Source of the DNA: JAWXTP01 sp044433415 | GTDB taxonomy: Bacteria; Bacteroidota; Bacteroidia; Bacteroidales; Rikenellaceae | Direction of reading: 5' to 3' | DNA length: 6,251 nt | Assembly (NCBI GenBank): GCA_044433415.1 | Contig: JAWXTP010000152.1 | Span: forward strand, 1 to 6,251 | Part shown: positions 1 through 5,657 of the stretch, in pieces | Position numbering within the stretch: position 1 is the stretch's first letter | Layout of the letters: every line of letters starts with the position of its first letter | Made by a program: the position numbers and the translations under genes | The notes under the pieces: model-generated | Seen by the model: only the letters and a program-made list of their open reading frames with translations | Databases searched by the model: none | Told to the model about the DNA's origin: nothing

Positions 1-144
1 CATAGTTTTTAAACTATAAAGATACTGAAAATCAGGGACTTATACAAATTTTTAAGACACTTATTTAATTGAATTTCATATATTTATGAGGTTTTTTTGA
101 ATTTTTGTCATGTAGTAAAAAGTGAGATATTAACTGGAAAGTGG

Positions 145-182
145 CCTGGTAGGATGAGTGTGAGAGTGTTTATTCTACCAGG
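145..182. terminator. Imperfect hairpin, possible terminator
   Basis: CCTGGTAG at 145-152 faces its exact complement CTACCAGG at 175-182, and the stem extends inward by a G-T and an A-T pair to leave an 18-base loop. A short T-rich run (TTTCTTATTTT) follows, so it could end transcription coming from left of the window. The long loop and interrupted T-run make this weak. It could equally be a regulatory or repeat-derived palindrome. Confidence 0.3.
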
Positions 183-439
183 TTTCTTATTTTAATACAA
201 GTACTGTTAGGTATAAACGTATAAAATAAACAACCTAGAGGAAACTTTTAAAATTAGATTTTAACCTTTTGGATTTTAAAGATTCTTTTTCAAGATCTTA
301 CAAATGTGCCTTATTAACTGCTATGTTCATATTTGTAATTAAACTTTAAAATGCAATATGTTAGTAAACCTAGTTTTTTTTAACTTCCTAATAATTTTAG
401 AAACAAACCAAATTACTAATACCGATACAGATTTATTCA

Positions 440-447
440 TAAGTTTG
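440..447 (+). promoter_or_regulatory. Candidate Bacteroides-type -7 box of the lipoprotein gene
   Basis: TAAGTTTG matches the Bacteroides -7 consensus TAnnTTTG exactly and ends 19 bases before the ATG at 467. No TTTG is present at the expected -33 distance, so only half of the promoter is seen. If used, it would give a leader of only about a dozen bases. AT-rich DNA produces such boxes by chance, hence the modest confidence. Confidence 0.4.
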
Positions 448-466
448 TATTTTATGATTTATATTT

Positions 467-2608
467 ATGAAAAACATTACTTCTTTTTTAGTTTTACCTA
501 TTTTATGGTTAAGTATCTTTTCGTTAACATTAACTAGTTGTGATGGGTATGATGATACGAGCATTTTAGAATCTATTACAGAGATAGAAAATAGAGTTGC
601 TATATTAGAGGATTTATGCGAAAGTTTAAATTCAGATATTAAGTCACTCCAAGATATAACTAATGCTTTACAAAATAATGACTATGTAACAAGTATAACA
701 CCTATAATTTCAAACAACGAAGAAGTTGGTTATAGTATAAATTTCTCACAGAGTGGAACTGTTACTATTACTAATGGTGTTGATGGTATTGATGGTGTTG
801 ATGGTGTTGATGGAGTTAATGGCGTTGATGGTATAACCCCAATAATTAGTGCAGCTTTATATTTTGATGATTTGTATTATTGGACAGTAAATGGAGAATG
901 GTTACTTGATAATAGTGGCAATATGATTCGTACAACTGGAGATGATGGATATACACCAGTAATAGATATTGCAGAATATAATGGATTAAATTATTGGACT
1001 TTAGATGACCAGTGGTTGCTTGATAACAGTGGTAATAAGATACCAACTACAGGAGCTGATGGACAAGACGGACAAGATGGAAAAGATGGTGTAGATGGAT
1101 CTGACGGTTCAGATGGATCGACAAGTACATCAATATTTTCTTATGTTTATTATGACGATATAAGTATAACATTTGTACTGTCAGGAGGAACAATTATTTC
1201 TATTCCTTATATTAATGATGGCTTAGTTAGTATTTCAGGTGCTAGTAGTGTAATTGAATACAACGCGTCAAGCGGATCATTAGTGTTGCCATTCTCATGT
1301 AATATGAACTTGTGTTCTTCAATAATAGCAAAAGTTACTAACACTATATACAGTAGTGTTGATATATATACTAAAGTAGCTTCTACAGATAATAATTGGG
1401 GAGTTACAATTAATCAAACTGCATTAACTGTGACATTAGTGGCACCATCGGGTTCTAGTATAGGAGATACTGCTTTACTAGAGTTGATAGCTATTAGCAA
1501 TTCAGGTGTAACTTACACTTCTTCGGCTGTAATTGAAGTAGTTTCTAACACTGGCATACCTAGTGCTAGCGATAACATGAAGGAGCCTACATTGTCAGAT
1601 AGTGATATTACTGTGCCAACTCTTCCTTCTGCAACATTTACTTCTTATGAATCAGATGGTATTATGACAGTTAGTATGACTGGTATTCAGAGTTTAGTGA
1701 ACAGTACAGATTTTGTGAAATTGTATGGTACAGGTAGCACAAATCAGAATGTGTGGTTGTATGTTGATGATTCTCTTGTTGGATTTACAGTAAGTAATGG
1801 TGAAGAAACTAGAAGTTTGACTACTGTTGCAAAAGCTGACCTTGTTTTCTTGGTTGATAATTCTGGTTCAATGAGTCAAGAGGCTAATACTGTAGCAACT
1901 CAGTTGGTTAGTTGGAGTGAGGAATTGGCAAAAGTTATGGATGTTAATTTTGGATGTGTTGGTTATGCTGAAACTGCAATAAGTGGAGCGATAGACCTAA
2001 CTGATGTTTCAACTGTAAGTACTTATCTAAACCGTACTACAGGAACGTCACGTACAAAAGGCTATGCTGATAATGTGTCAAGTGCGGCATCTTCGGCAGC
2101 ATCTTCTTATGCTTCTACTGGTGAGTGTGGAGCTATGGCTGCAAAATTTGCTGACACTTACTTTACATTTAGAGATGGAGCAAATCGTATTTATGTAAAT
2201 TTAACTGATGAACCTAATCATTATAGTACTTCACATTATGAGTGGTCTGTAGAAGCGTTTAATCCTAATGCTGTAAGCCCTTATAGTTATAGTTGGAGTA
2301 ACAGTAAAGGGACTGTACACACTGTAATGAGTGATGATGGTTATTATGATACTAGGCATTCCACTTATAAAGAGAACCCAGCACTTATGTCAACATATAC
2401 AGGTGGAACATCTATGCTTGGAGTAGATAGTTCATATTCTGGCATAAACCTGCAAGATTTACCAGTTACAGGTGCTATTATTAATTCTTATCTGTTCAAG
2501 TTAAATTACACACCTAGTTTAAGTACAGGAACTCATGTGTTGACACTGTTAATATATGACCCTGCATCAAATGTTTATGTGAAATACGATTTTAATATAG
2601 TATTTTAG
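467..2608 (+). CDS. Surface-type lipoprotein with collagen-like tracts and a vWA domain
   Basis: This is a predicted lipid-anchored envelope protein of 713 residues. Residues 1-25 form a lipoprotein signal peptide with lipobox LTSC and Cys25. The acidic residues that follow (DGYDD) resemble the surface-export signal of Bacteroidota lipoproteins. Residues 31-72 look like a coiled coil. Residues 73-220 resemble DUF4988/PL29-type regions: two collagen-like Gly-X-Y tracts (104-122 and 196-217) flank two copies of a roughly 38-residue YWT...WLLDNSGN repeat. Residues 221-450 are beta-rich and not assigned. A vWA domain spans about 456-668, with the metal-site motif DNSGS at 464-468, a candidate Thr at 551 and Asp581 in NLTDEP. 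A beta-rich tail ends the protein. vWA domains usually bind protein ligands, so adhesion or matrix binding is my inference. Start choice: the ATG leads directly into the signal peptide. There is no obvious Shine-Dalgarno sequence, as is usual in this phylum. Decayed coding sequence lies immediately downstream. Confidence 0.88.
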   Translation: MKNITSFLVLPILWLSIFSLTLTSCDGYDDTSILESITEIENRVAILEDLCESLNSDIKSLQDITNALQNNDYVTSITPIISNNEEVGYSINFSQSGTVTITNGVDGIDGVDGVDGVNGVDGITPIISAALYFDDLYYWTVNGEWLLDNSGNMIRTTGDDGYTPVIDIAEYNGLNYWTLDDQWLLDNSGNKIPTTGADGQDGQDGKDGVDGSDGSDGSTSTSIFSYVYYDDISITFVLSGGTIISIPYINDGLVSISGASSVIEYNASSGSLVLPFSCNMNLCSSIIAKVTNTIYSSVDIYTKVASTDNNWGVTINQTALTVTLVAPSGSSIGDTALLELIAISNSGVTYTSSAVIEVVSNTGIPSASDNMKEPTLSDSDITVPTLPSATFTSYESDGIMTVSMTGIQSLVNSTDFVKLYGTGSTNQNVWLYVDDSLVGFTVSNGEETRSLTTVAKADLVFLVDNSGSMSQEANTVATQLVSWSEELAKVMDVNFGCVGYAETAISGAIDLTDVSTVSTYLNRTTGTSRTKGYADNVSSAASSAASSYASTGECGAMAAKFADTYFTFRDGANRIYVNLTDEPNHYSTSHYEWSVEAFNPNAVSPYSYSWSNSKGTVHTVMSDDGYYDTRHSTYKENPALMSTYTGGTSMLGVDSSYSGINLQDLPVTGAIINSYLFKLNYTPSLSTGTHVLTLLIYDPASNVYVKYDFNIVF
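776..832 (+). repeat. 9-bp coding tandem repeat, first collagen-like tract
   Basis: Six units of consensus GGTGTTGAT plus a closing GGT encode Gly-Val-Asp repeats (one Ile and one Asn variant), residues 104-122 of the lipoprotein. Several units are identical at the DNA level, which would allow copy number to change by slippage without shifting the frame. Confidence 0.85.
833..1060 (+). repeat. Two-copy YWT protein repeat in the lipoprotein
   Basis: Residues about 123-160 and 161-198 are two copies of a 38-39 residue unit. Each contains a T-P-[IV]-I segment, Y-W-T, W-L-L-D-N-S-G-N and T-T-G. Conservation is clearer in protein than in DNA, which suggests an old duplication under selection. Such units are common in DUF4988/PL29-type Bacteroidota lipoproteins, between coiled coil and collagen-like tracts. 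Confidence 0.75.
1052..1117 (+). repeat. Second collagen-like Gly-X-Asp tract
   Basis: Seven Gly-X-Asp triplets plus a final Gly (residues 196-217), with X being Ala, Gln, Gln, Lys, Val, Ser and Ser. Codons are more varied than in the first tract, so it is less likely to slip. It runs into a Ser/Thr-rich linker before the beta-rich part of the protein. Confidence 0.8.
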
Positions 2609-2649
2609 TGTGTGTTTGCGTTTAGGAAGAGAAAAATATTTATTGATAA

Positions 2650-3054
2650 TTCAATAGGTCATACAGCTCAAATTCTTACATCAATGGTAATGAAGTTGCA
2701 AGCATGGAATTCATTGCTTAAGTTGAAAATCCATTTGGTAATGTTACAAATATTTCTTCAACAGATCTAAATCTTTATATTGATGACTTTACAGGTTCTG
2801 TAAAATATTAACGGTGCAATTTCATTATTGATATATGAGGGTACAAGTGATGAGACAACAGCAAAACTTGTTGAGCAAAATGGTGATGTAGTGTCATTTA
2901 TAGTATATCAGCATCTACTTCAGCAACTATGATAAAACCAGTTACTTATACTTATAAAGCAACTTACGATACTGACTTCTTTGGCACTTATGAAGGTGAA
3001 ATTAATGTTATTGTAAACGAAGCTGGTGTTTCGGCTCCAGTTCTAGTTCCATAG
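2650..3054 (+). pseudogene. Decayed 3' part of a secreted or surface protein gene
   Basis: Three successive plus-strand segments read as convincing protein only if the frame is changed. From 2650 to 2808 the frame reads a polar segment ending ...LYIDDFTGSVKY, with a TAA stop inside it after MEFIA. From 2810 to about 2896 the neighbouring frame reads NGAISLLIYEGTSDETTAKL onward to GDVVS. From 2899 to 3054 the first frame resumes, reads YSISASTSATMIKPVTYTYK and ends GEINVIVNEAG...VP before a TAG. One extra base near 2809 and a compensating change near 2897 explain the pattern. Composition (Ser, Thr, Asn, Asp, alternating hydrophobics) is like the beta-rich domains of the preceding lipoprotein. 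It is either the lost C-terminal part of that protein or the tail of a deleted paralogue. No start codon or signal peptide is visible. Confidence 0.7.
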
Positions 3055-3091
3055 AGCAAAAAAAAGATAATTAGTTGATTGGTTCTATTTG

Positions 3092-3143
3092 TTAAGGAAA
3101 ATTATTTAAATTTTTATTTGTTTAGTTTTGTAACTTTCCTTAA
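3092..3143. repeat. 9-bp inverted repeat with AT-rich loop
   Basis: TTAAGGAAA at 3092-3100 faces TTTCCTTAA at 3135-3143, a perfect 9-bp match around a 34-base loop made almost only of A and T. It is the first of three consecutive palindromes after the decayed gene. No T-run follows, so a terminator role is not supported. Confidence 0.5.
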
Positions 3144-3146
3144 TTG

Positions 3147-3179
3147 ATACCTTGCAGAAGGGTTTGCTGCGTTAGGTAT
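3147..3179. repeat. Two-part hairpin
   Basis: ATACCT at 3147-3152 pairs with AGGTAT at 3174-3179. Inside it GCAG at 3154-3157 pairs with CTGC at 3167-3170, with small asymmetric bulges. It begins four bases after the preceding inverted repeat and lies just before the long perfect hairpin. It could be a structured transcript end or part of a repeat element. It does not look like a tRNA or any RNA family I recognise. Confidence 0.4.
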
Positions 3180-3187
3180 TTACTTGG

Positions 3188-3238
3188 AAGAAGTCCGATA
3201 AAAGAAGTATTGAGAACACTTCTTTTATCGGACTTCTT
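3188..3238. terminator. Perfect 21-bp hairpin, probable transcription end
   Basis: Bases 3188-3208 are exactly complementary to 3218-3238, with a 9-base loop (ATTGAGAAC). The stem is AT-rich with a central TCCG/CGGA block. It lies downstream of the lipoprotein and decayed gene, and downstream of the minus-strand ATPase gene. That is the right place for a bidirectional terminator between convergent units. Neither side has a clean T-run. A role as a dispersed palindromic repeat is the alternative. The structure is certain; the function is inferred. Confidence 0.55.
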
Positions 3239-3324
3239 ATTTGTAGTAGTAGATGTACGTAAATAGAAGTTTTAAGGGCTTATGGGTCACCCTCTTTTCT
3301 GAAAACTGTTGCCTGGGTCACACA

Positions 3325-3543
3325 GCGCAAGCGTGGAAAGATAGCTTGAAAGATTGCTGGTGGGTCAAAGAGGTCAAAGAGGTCGCGACAAGCGACTAAA
3401 GATTCTGAGAAAATTTTGTGAAGATTTTGTGTAAAATTTTATAAATAATTTCCACGCTTGTCGCGCCCCCTTTGACCTCTTTGACCCCTTTGACCCCTCA
3501 GACCCTCCAACAATCTTTCCAGCAATTTTTCCACGCTTGTCGC
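3325..3543. repeat. Large imperfect inverted-repeat element with 9-bp tandem units
   Basis: The left arm (3325-3394) and right arm (about 3454-3543) are imperfect reverse complements around an AT-rich spacer. Each arm is bounded by a GCGACAAGCG-type module: right-arm copies TTCCACGCTTGTCGC lie at 3450-3464 and 3529-3543, left-arm complements at 3325-3339 (two bases shorter) and 3385-3394. Inside each arm lie tandem 9-bp units of consensus GGTCAAAGR, two in the left arm and three in the right, and a related AAAGATTG[CT]TGG block. Related TGGGTCA words also occur at 3283 and 3314. The minus frame through the right arm stays open only because the unit length is a multiple of three. I know of no transposase here, so this is a non-autonomous or structural repeat of unknown origin. 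Confidence 0.75.
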
Positions 3544-3548
3544 AATTA

Positions 3549-3571
3549 ATAACCAATAACTAATAACCAAC
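3549..3571. repeat. Short AATAACC tandem repeat at the ATPase 3' end
   Basis: The plus strand reads TAATAACC, AATAAC, TAATAACC in a row. The TAG stop of the minus-strand ATPase (3560-3562) lies inside it. It directly adjoins the right end of the large inverted-repeat element, so it may mark that element's insertion boundary. Confidence 0.5.
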
Positions 3572-4849
3572 CTCCAACATACTATCAAATAGCAACCACT
3601 GATAAACTGGTATCACTTCCACACTCCCCCCCACAATATCAATAATACGTTTTTCATCTTTAGTAATAATGAGCATACGTTTACAAGGTAGCACATTTTG
3701 TAATTTTACTAAAGCTCCAACTTCGCGTTTATAAGTGTCATTATCACCACTCAAGTTATAACATACCTGAATAGCAATTTCCTTATCAGGGATATAAAAA
3801 TCGACTTCAATATTTTTGTTATAAAAATATACAGCATCCTTACGACCATATCTTCTAAGTAGAGTTATCGCCACAAGATTTTCTAAGAGAGAGGTGTTAG
3901 CATCTAATAAAAGTAAATTCAATAAGCCATTATCAATAAAGTAATATTTAGGATTGCTCTCTTTTTCCGCTATTTTACTAGCTATATTCTGCACAGATAT
4001 TAACAGCCAAGCATCCTTAGCATATTCTATATAGTTTATTACTGTTTGAGTAGCAACCTTAACGCCTGTTGATGATAAAATCTTAGATATACGCGAAAAT
4101 GAAAGAGGCTGCTTGATACTCTCAGCAATTTTTTTCAACATAACACGTAAGGCAAAATTGTTTTCTACCTTATTACGTGCGACTATATCTCCAAGATATA
4201 TTTTTTGGTAAACACTTGTCAGATAGTTTCTCTTTACTGAAAGCATAGCCCCCTCAGGGAATCCCCCATAATTAAAATAATCTTCAAAAAACCTTAAAAT
4301 ATTAGCACGTGAGGACGTTGATACAAAAGACAATTTCTCATCTACAAAAATATCATTTACTCTTAAAAACTCCCCAAAATTATAAGGATAAACTTCAACT
4401 GTTAGATAACGCCCTCCAAGAGTAGTTTGAACATCAGTACTAAGCATCTTTGCATTGCTCCCTGTAATGTAAACTCTATATTTTGAGTCTGCAAGCCTAC
4501 GTGCAAATTTTTCCCAACCATCAATATTCTGTATCTCGTCAAGAAAGAAAATAGGTCGCTTGTTATACAACTCTAAATGTACCTCAAGCAAAAGATTTAA
4601 ATCCTCAGATTGCATACCTATCAAACGCTCATCCTCAAAATTAATATAAAGCATATCACTCCAATCCATTCCCCTACCTAGTAATTCCTGTACGCGCTGA
4701 TAGAGCAGGAATGATTTTCCTGCGCGACGAATACCTACTAAAACGTAATTCCCAAAATCATCAAACTTAAAATCTCTTGTATTTACCTTATAATTAAGTA
4801 CTTCATATTGATTATCAAATAATACTTGCTTTATAATATCTCTTTCCAT
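3560..4849 (-). CDS. AAA_14/DUF4143 family P-loop ATPase
   Basis: This 429-residue protein has the full layout of the AAA_14 plus DUF4143 family common in Bacteroidota. Walker A is GIRRAGKS at 39-46 (Lys45, Ser46). Walker B is FFLDE at 101-105 (Asp104, Glu105). A sensor-like segment YITGSNAKML sits at 127-136 and a conserved GGRY at 145-148. The second half (about 213-370) fits DUF4143 and ends with a nuclease-fold-like pattern: EVDFYI at 348-353, then IQVCY at 360-364. Many family members keep Lys at the position that is Cys363 here, so nuclease activity is doubtful. The cellular role of this family is not firmly known; proposals include ATP-driven DNA-related or defence and toxin-antitoxin-like functions. 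The gene stands alone. Its ATG at 4849 is preceded by a good Bacteroides promoter and a 13-bp inverted repeat. Length is normal and no damage is seen. Confidence 0.9.
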   Translation of the reverse strand: MERDIIKQVLFDNQYEVLNYKVNTRDFKFDDFGNYVLVGIRRAGKSFLLYQRVQELLGRGMDWSDMLYINFEDERLIGMQSEDLNLLLEVHLELYNKRPIFFLDEIQNIDGWEKFARRLADSKYRVYITGSNAKMLSTDVQTTLGGRYLTVEVYPYNFGEFLRVNDIFVDEKLSFVSTSSRANILRFFEDYFNYGGFPEGAMLSVKRNYLTSVYQKIYLGDIVARNKVENNFALRVMLKKIAESIKQPLSFSRISKILSSTGVKVATQTVINYIEYAKDAWLLISVQNIASKIAEKESNPKYYFIDNGLLNLLLLDANTSLLENLVAITLLRRYGRKDAVYFYNKNIEVDFYIPDKEIAIQVCYNLSGDNDTYKREVGALVKLQNVLPCKRMLIITKDEKRIIDIVGGSVEVIPVYQWLLFDSMLEVGY

Positions 4850-4851
4850 AT

Positions 4852-4916
4852 CTCATATTGTTTTATCAATAAAACAAAAATAGTACTTTTTTATTTTACA
4901 GACAAAACAATATGAG
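4852..4916. repeat. Perfect 13-bp inverted repeat bracketing the ATPase promoter
   Basis: CTCATATTGTTTT at 4852-4864 faces its exact complement AAAACAATATGAG at 4904-4916. The arm centres are 52 bp apart, about five helical turns, so both lie on the same face of the DNA. The promoter -7 box is between the arms and the -33 box touches the distal arm. A binding site for a repressor that loops DNA is the simplest reading. A small invertible promoter is a bolder one. An inexact third TCATATTG lies at 4803-4810, inside the gene. Confidence 0.7.
4875..4906 (-). promoter_or_regulatory. Bacteroides-consensus promoter of the ATPase gene
   Basis: On the minus strand TTTG (4906-4903) is followed after 20 bases by TATTTTTG (4882-4875), an exact match to the -33 TTTG and -7 TAnnTTTG elements known for Bacteroides. 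Transcription would start near 4868, giving a leader of about 20 bases that contains the proximal arm of the 13-bp inverted repeat. Confidence 0.65.
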
Positions 4917-4973
4917 TTTTTTTTACTTTACTGTAATGAAAAAAATTCCAGTTCCATAATCCCAACATACTAA

Positions 4974-5011
4974 AAGGGGCTTCTAAAAATTGAATTCAGA
5001 AGTTCTCTATA
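4974..5011 (+). repeat. Short dispersed repeat, copy 1
   Basis: This copy reads AAGGGGCTTCTAAAAATTG and then AGAAGTTCTC. Related sequences occur at 5103-5137 and 6130-6150, with a shared core AGGGG, an optional A, [CG]TTCTA, and then an A/T-rich AATTG-like tail. All three lie outside genes around the flavodoxin operon. Confidence 0.4.
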
Positions 5012-5039
5012 ACAAATTCTAACTACTTAAGTCACTTAA

Positions 5040-5067
5040 AATAGCAATAACTAGCTATTCTTTTTTT
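5040..5067 (+). terminator. Weak hairpin followed by a T-run
   Basis: AATAGC at 5040-5045 pairs with GCTATT at 5054-5059 across an 8-base loop, and a run of seven T follows after one C. The stem is short and AT-rich, and no plus-strand gene is directly upstream. If real, it would only block readthrough towards the flavodoxin gene. Confidence 0.25.
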
Positions 5068-5080
5068 CATTACAAACACC

Positions 5081-5088
5081 GAACTTTG
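5081..5088 (+). promoter_or_regulatory. Possible -7 box of the flavodoxin operon
   Basis: GAACTTTG differs at one base from the Bacteroides -7 consensus TAnnTTTG, and a T-rich stretch lies at the -33 distance without an exact TTTG. It would give a leader of about 65 bases holding the AGTTC/GAACT palindrome at 5109-5121. No better match was found between 4917 and 5161. Confidence 0.3.
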
Positions 5089-5102
5089 TAGTACTATAAA
5101 AC

Positions 5103-5137
5103 AGGGGAAGTTCTAGGAACTAGTTTTTAGAAATTCT
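5103..5137 (+). repeat. Short dispersed repeat, copy 2, with palindrome in the flavodoxin leader
   Basis: This second copy (AGGGGAAGTTCTA and following) contains an overlapping pair of palindromes: AGTTC at 5109-5113 facing GAACT at 5117-5121, and AACTAGTT at 5118-5125. It lies 25-60 bases before the flavodoxin start and downstream of the putative promoter, so it would be in the mRNA leader. It does not look like a Fur box. Confidence 0.4.
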
Positions 5138-5161
5138 CACAACTTAATTAATAAGAATAAA

Positions 5162-5656
5162 ATGAAAAAAACATTAGTAGTTTTCGGTTCAACAACTGGA
5201 ACATGCGAGACAATCGCTCAATCAATAGCAGAAAAACTAGGTGTATCAGCAATAGAAGTTTCTGAGCTTACTGCTGACACTATAGCAGAATATGAGGCTT
5301 TAGTATTAGGAACTTCTACATGGGGCGATGGTGAGCTTCAAGATGACTGGTATGATGGTGTAGCAGTATTAAAAGATGCTGACCTTACAGGCAAAACTAT
5401 AGCTCTATTTGGCTGTGGTGATGGTGAATCTTACTGTGACACTTTCTGTGATGGCATGGGTCTTATATATAATGACATAAAAGATAGCGGTTGTACAATA
5501 GTTGGTGAAGTAGATGCAGCAGGTTACTCTTACTCTTCTTCAGTAGCTGAGGTAGACGGCAAATTTGTAGGTCTTGCTCTTGACGACATGAACGAAAGCG
5601 AAAAAACTGATGACCGCATAGATACTTGGGTAGAAACATTAAAAGCAGCTTTATAA
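5162..5656 (+). CDS. fldA: Long-chain flavodoxin
   Basis: This is a small cytoplasmic FMN protein that carries one electron at low potential, replacing ferredoxin in reactions such as pyruvate oxidation or reductive enzyme activation. The 164 residues fit the family. The FMN phosphate loop is STTGTCE at 10-16. The first isoalloxazine loop is TSTWGDGELQ with Trp54. The second loop is GCGDGESYCDTFC at 84-96, with Tyr91 as the likely flavin-stacking residue. The C-terminal part (YSYSSSVAEVDGKFVGLALD, 122-141, then TDDRIDTWV at 149-157) is the hallmark of long-chain flavodoxins. Cys85, Cys92 and Cys96 cluster near the flavin. Its stop is one base before the next start, so the pair is co-transcribed and probably translationally coupled. 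Flavodoxins are often induced by low iron, but no Fur site was recognised. The symbol is by family; paralogues may exist elsewhere. Confidence 0.95.
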   Translation: MKKTLVVFGSTTGTCETIAQSIAEKLGVSAIEVSELTADTIAEYEALVLGTSTWGDGELQDDWYDGVAVLKDADLTGKTIALFGCGDGESYCDTFCDGMGLIYNDIKDSGCTIVGEVDAAGYSYSSSVAEVDGKFVGLALDDMNESEKTDDRIDTWVETLKAAL

Positions 5657-5657
5657 T

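Larger units (their letters stand above)
1..466. other. Intergenic region without a supported gene
   Basis: This stretch is very AT-rich and every frame on both strands is broken by stops, so I see no gene. It holds a palindrome at the left edge (ATAGTTT at 2-8 facing AAACTAT at 11-17), a 10-bp imperfect hairpin at 145-182, a small inverted repeat (TTAAAAT at 248-254 facing ATTTTAA at 258-264) and a promoter-like box at 440-447 before the lipoprotein gene. A plus-strand frame at about 6-68 reads 20 residues before a stop and is too short to call as the end of an upstream gene. Confidence 0.6.
4850..5161. other. Divergent intergenic region between ATPase and flavodoxin
   Basis: No gene is seen in these 312 bp. 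Next to the ATPase lies its promoter within the 13-bp inverted repeat. The middle and right parts hold two diverged copies of a short AGGGG...TTCTA motif, a weak hairpin with a T-run, and the presumed flavodoxin promoter and leader. The flavodoxin leader ends in an A-rich stretch without a Shine-Dalgarno sequence. Confidence 0.6.

Noticed and set aside
6..68. Possible C-terminal end of an upstream plus-strand gene
   Set aside because: The frame has a stop at 3-5, so it cannot continue from outside the window, and 20 residues are not enough to support a remnant.
846..1046. Minus-strand 66-codon open frame
   Set aside because: It is antisense to the YWT repeats of the lipoprotein, its two halves mirror that repeat, and it has no promoter or family-like sequence.
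2609..2771. In-frame continuation of the lipoprotein after its TAG stop
   Set aside because: The frame stays open for about 50 codons but reads basic, non-repetitive sequence unlike the protein, while the neighbouring frame reads much better as a surface-protein remnant.
3147..3179. tRNA or known small RNA
   Set aside because: Only two short helices are present, without a cloverleaf, T-loop or CCA-like end.
3363..3500. CRISPR-like array
   Set aside because: The repeat units are 9 bp and directly adjacent, with no unique spacers of constant length and no cas genes nearby.
3374..3556. Minus-strand 60-codon open frame with Gly-Ser-Lys repeats
   Set aside because: It runs through the large inverted-repeat element; the frame stays open because the tandem unit is 9 bp. 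No protein-like composition outside the repeat.
5109..5125. Fur or similar iron-response operator before flavodoxin
   Set aside because: The palindromes AGTTC/GAACT and AACTAGTT do not resemble the Fur consensus, and the site would lie downstream of the likely transcription start.
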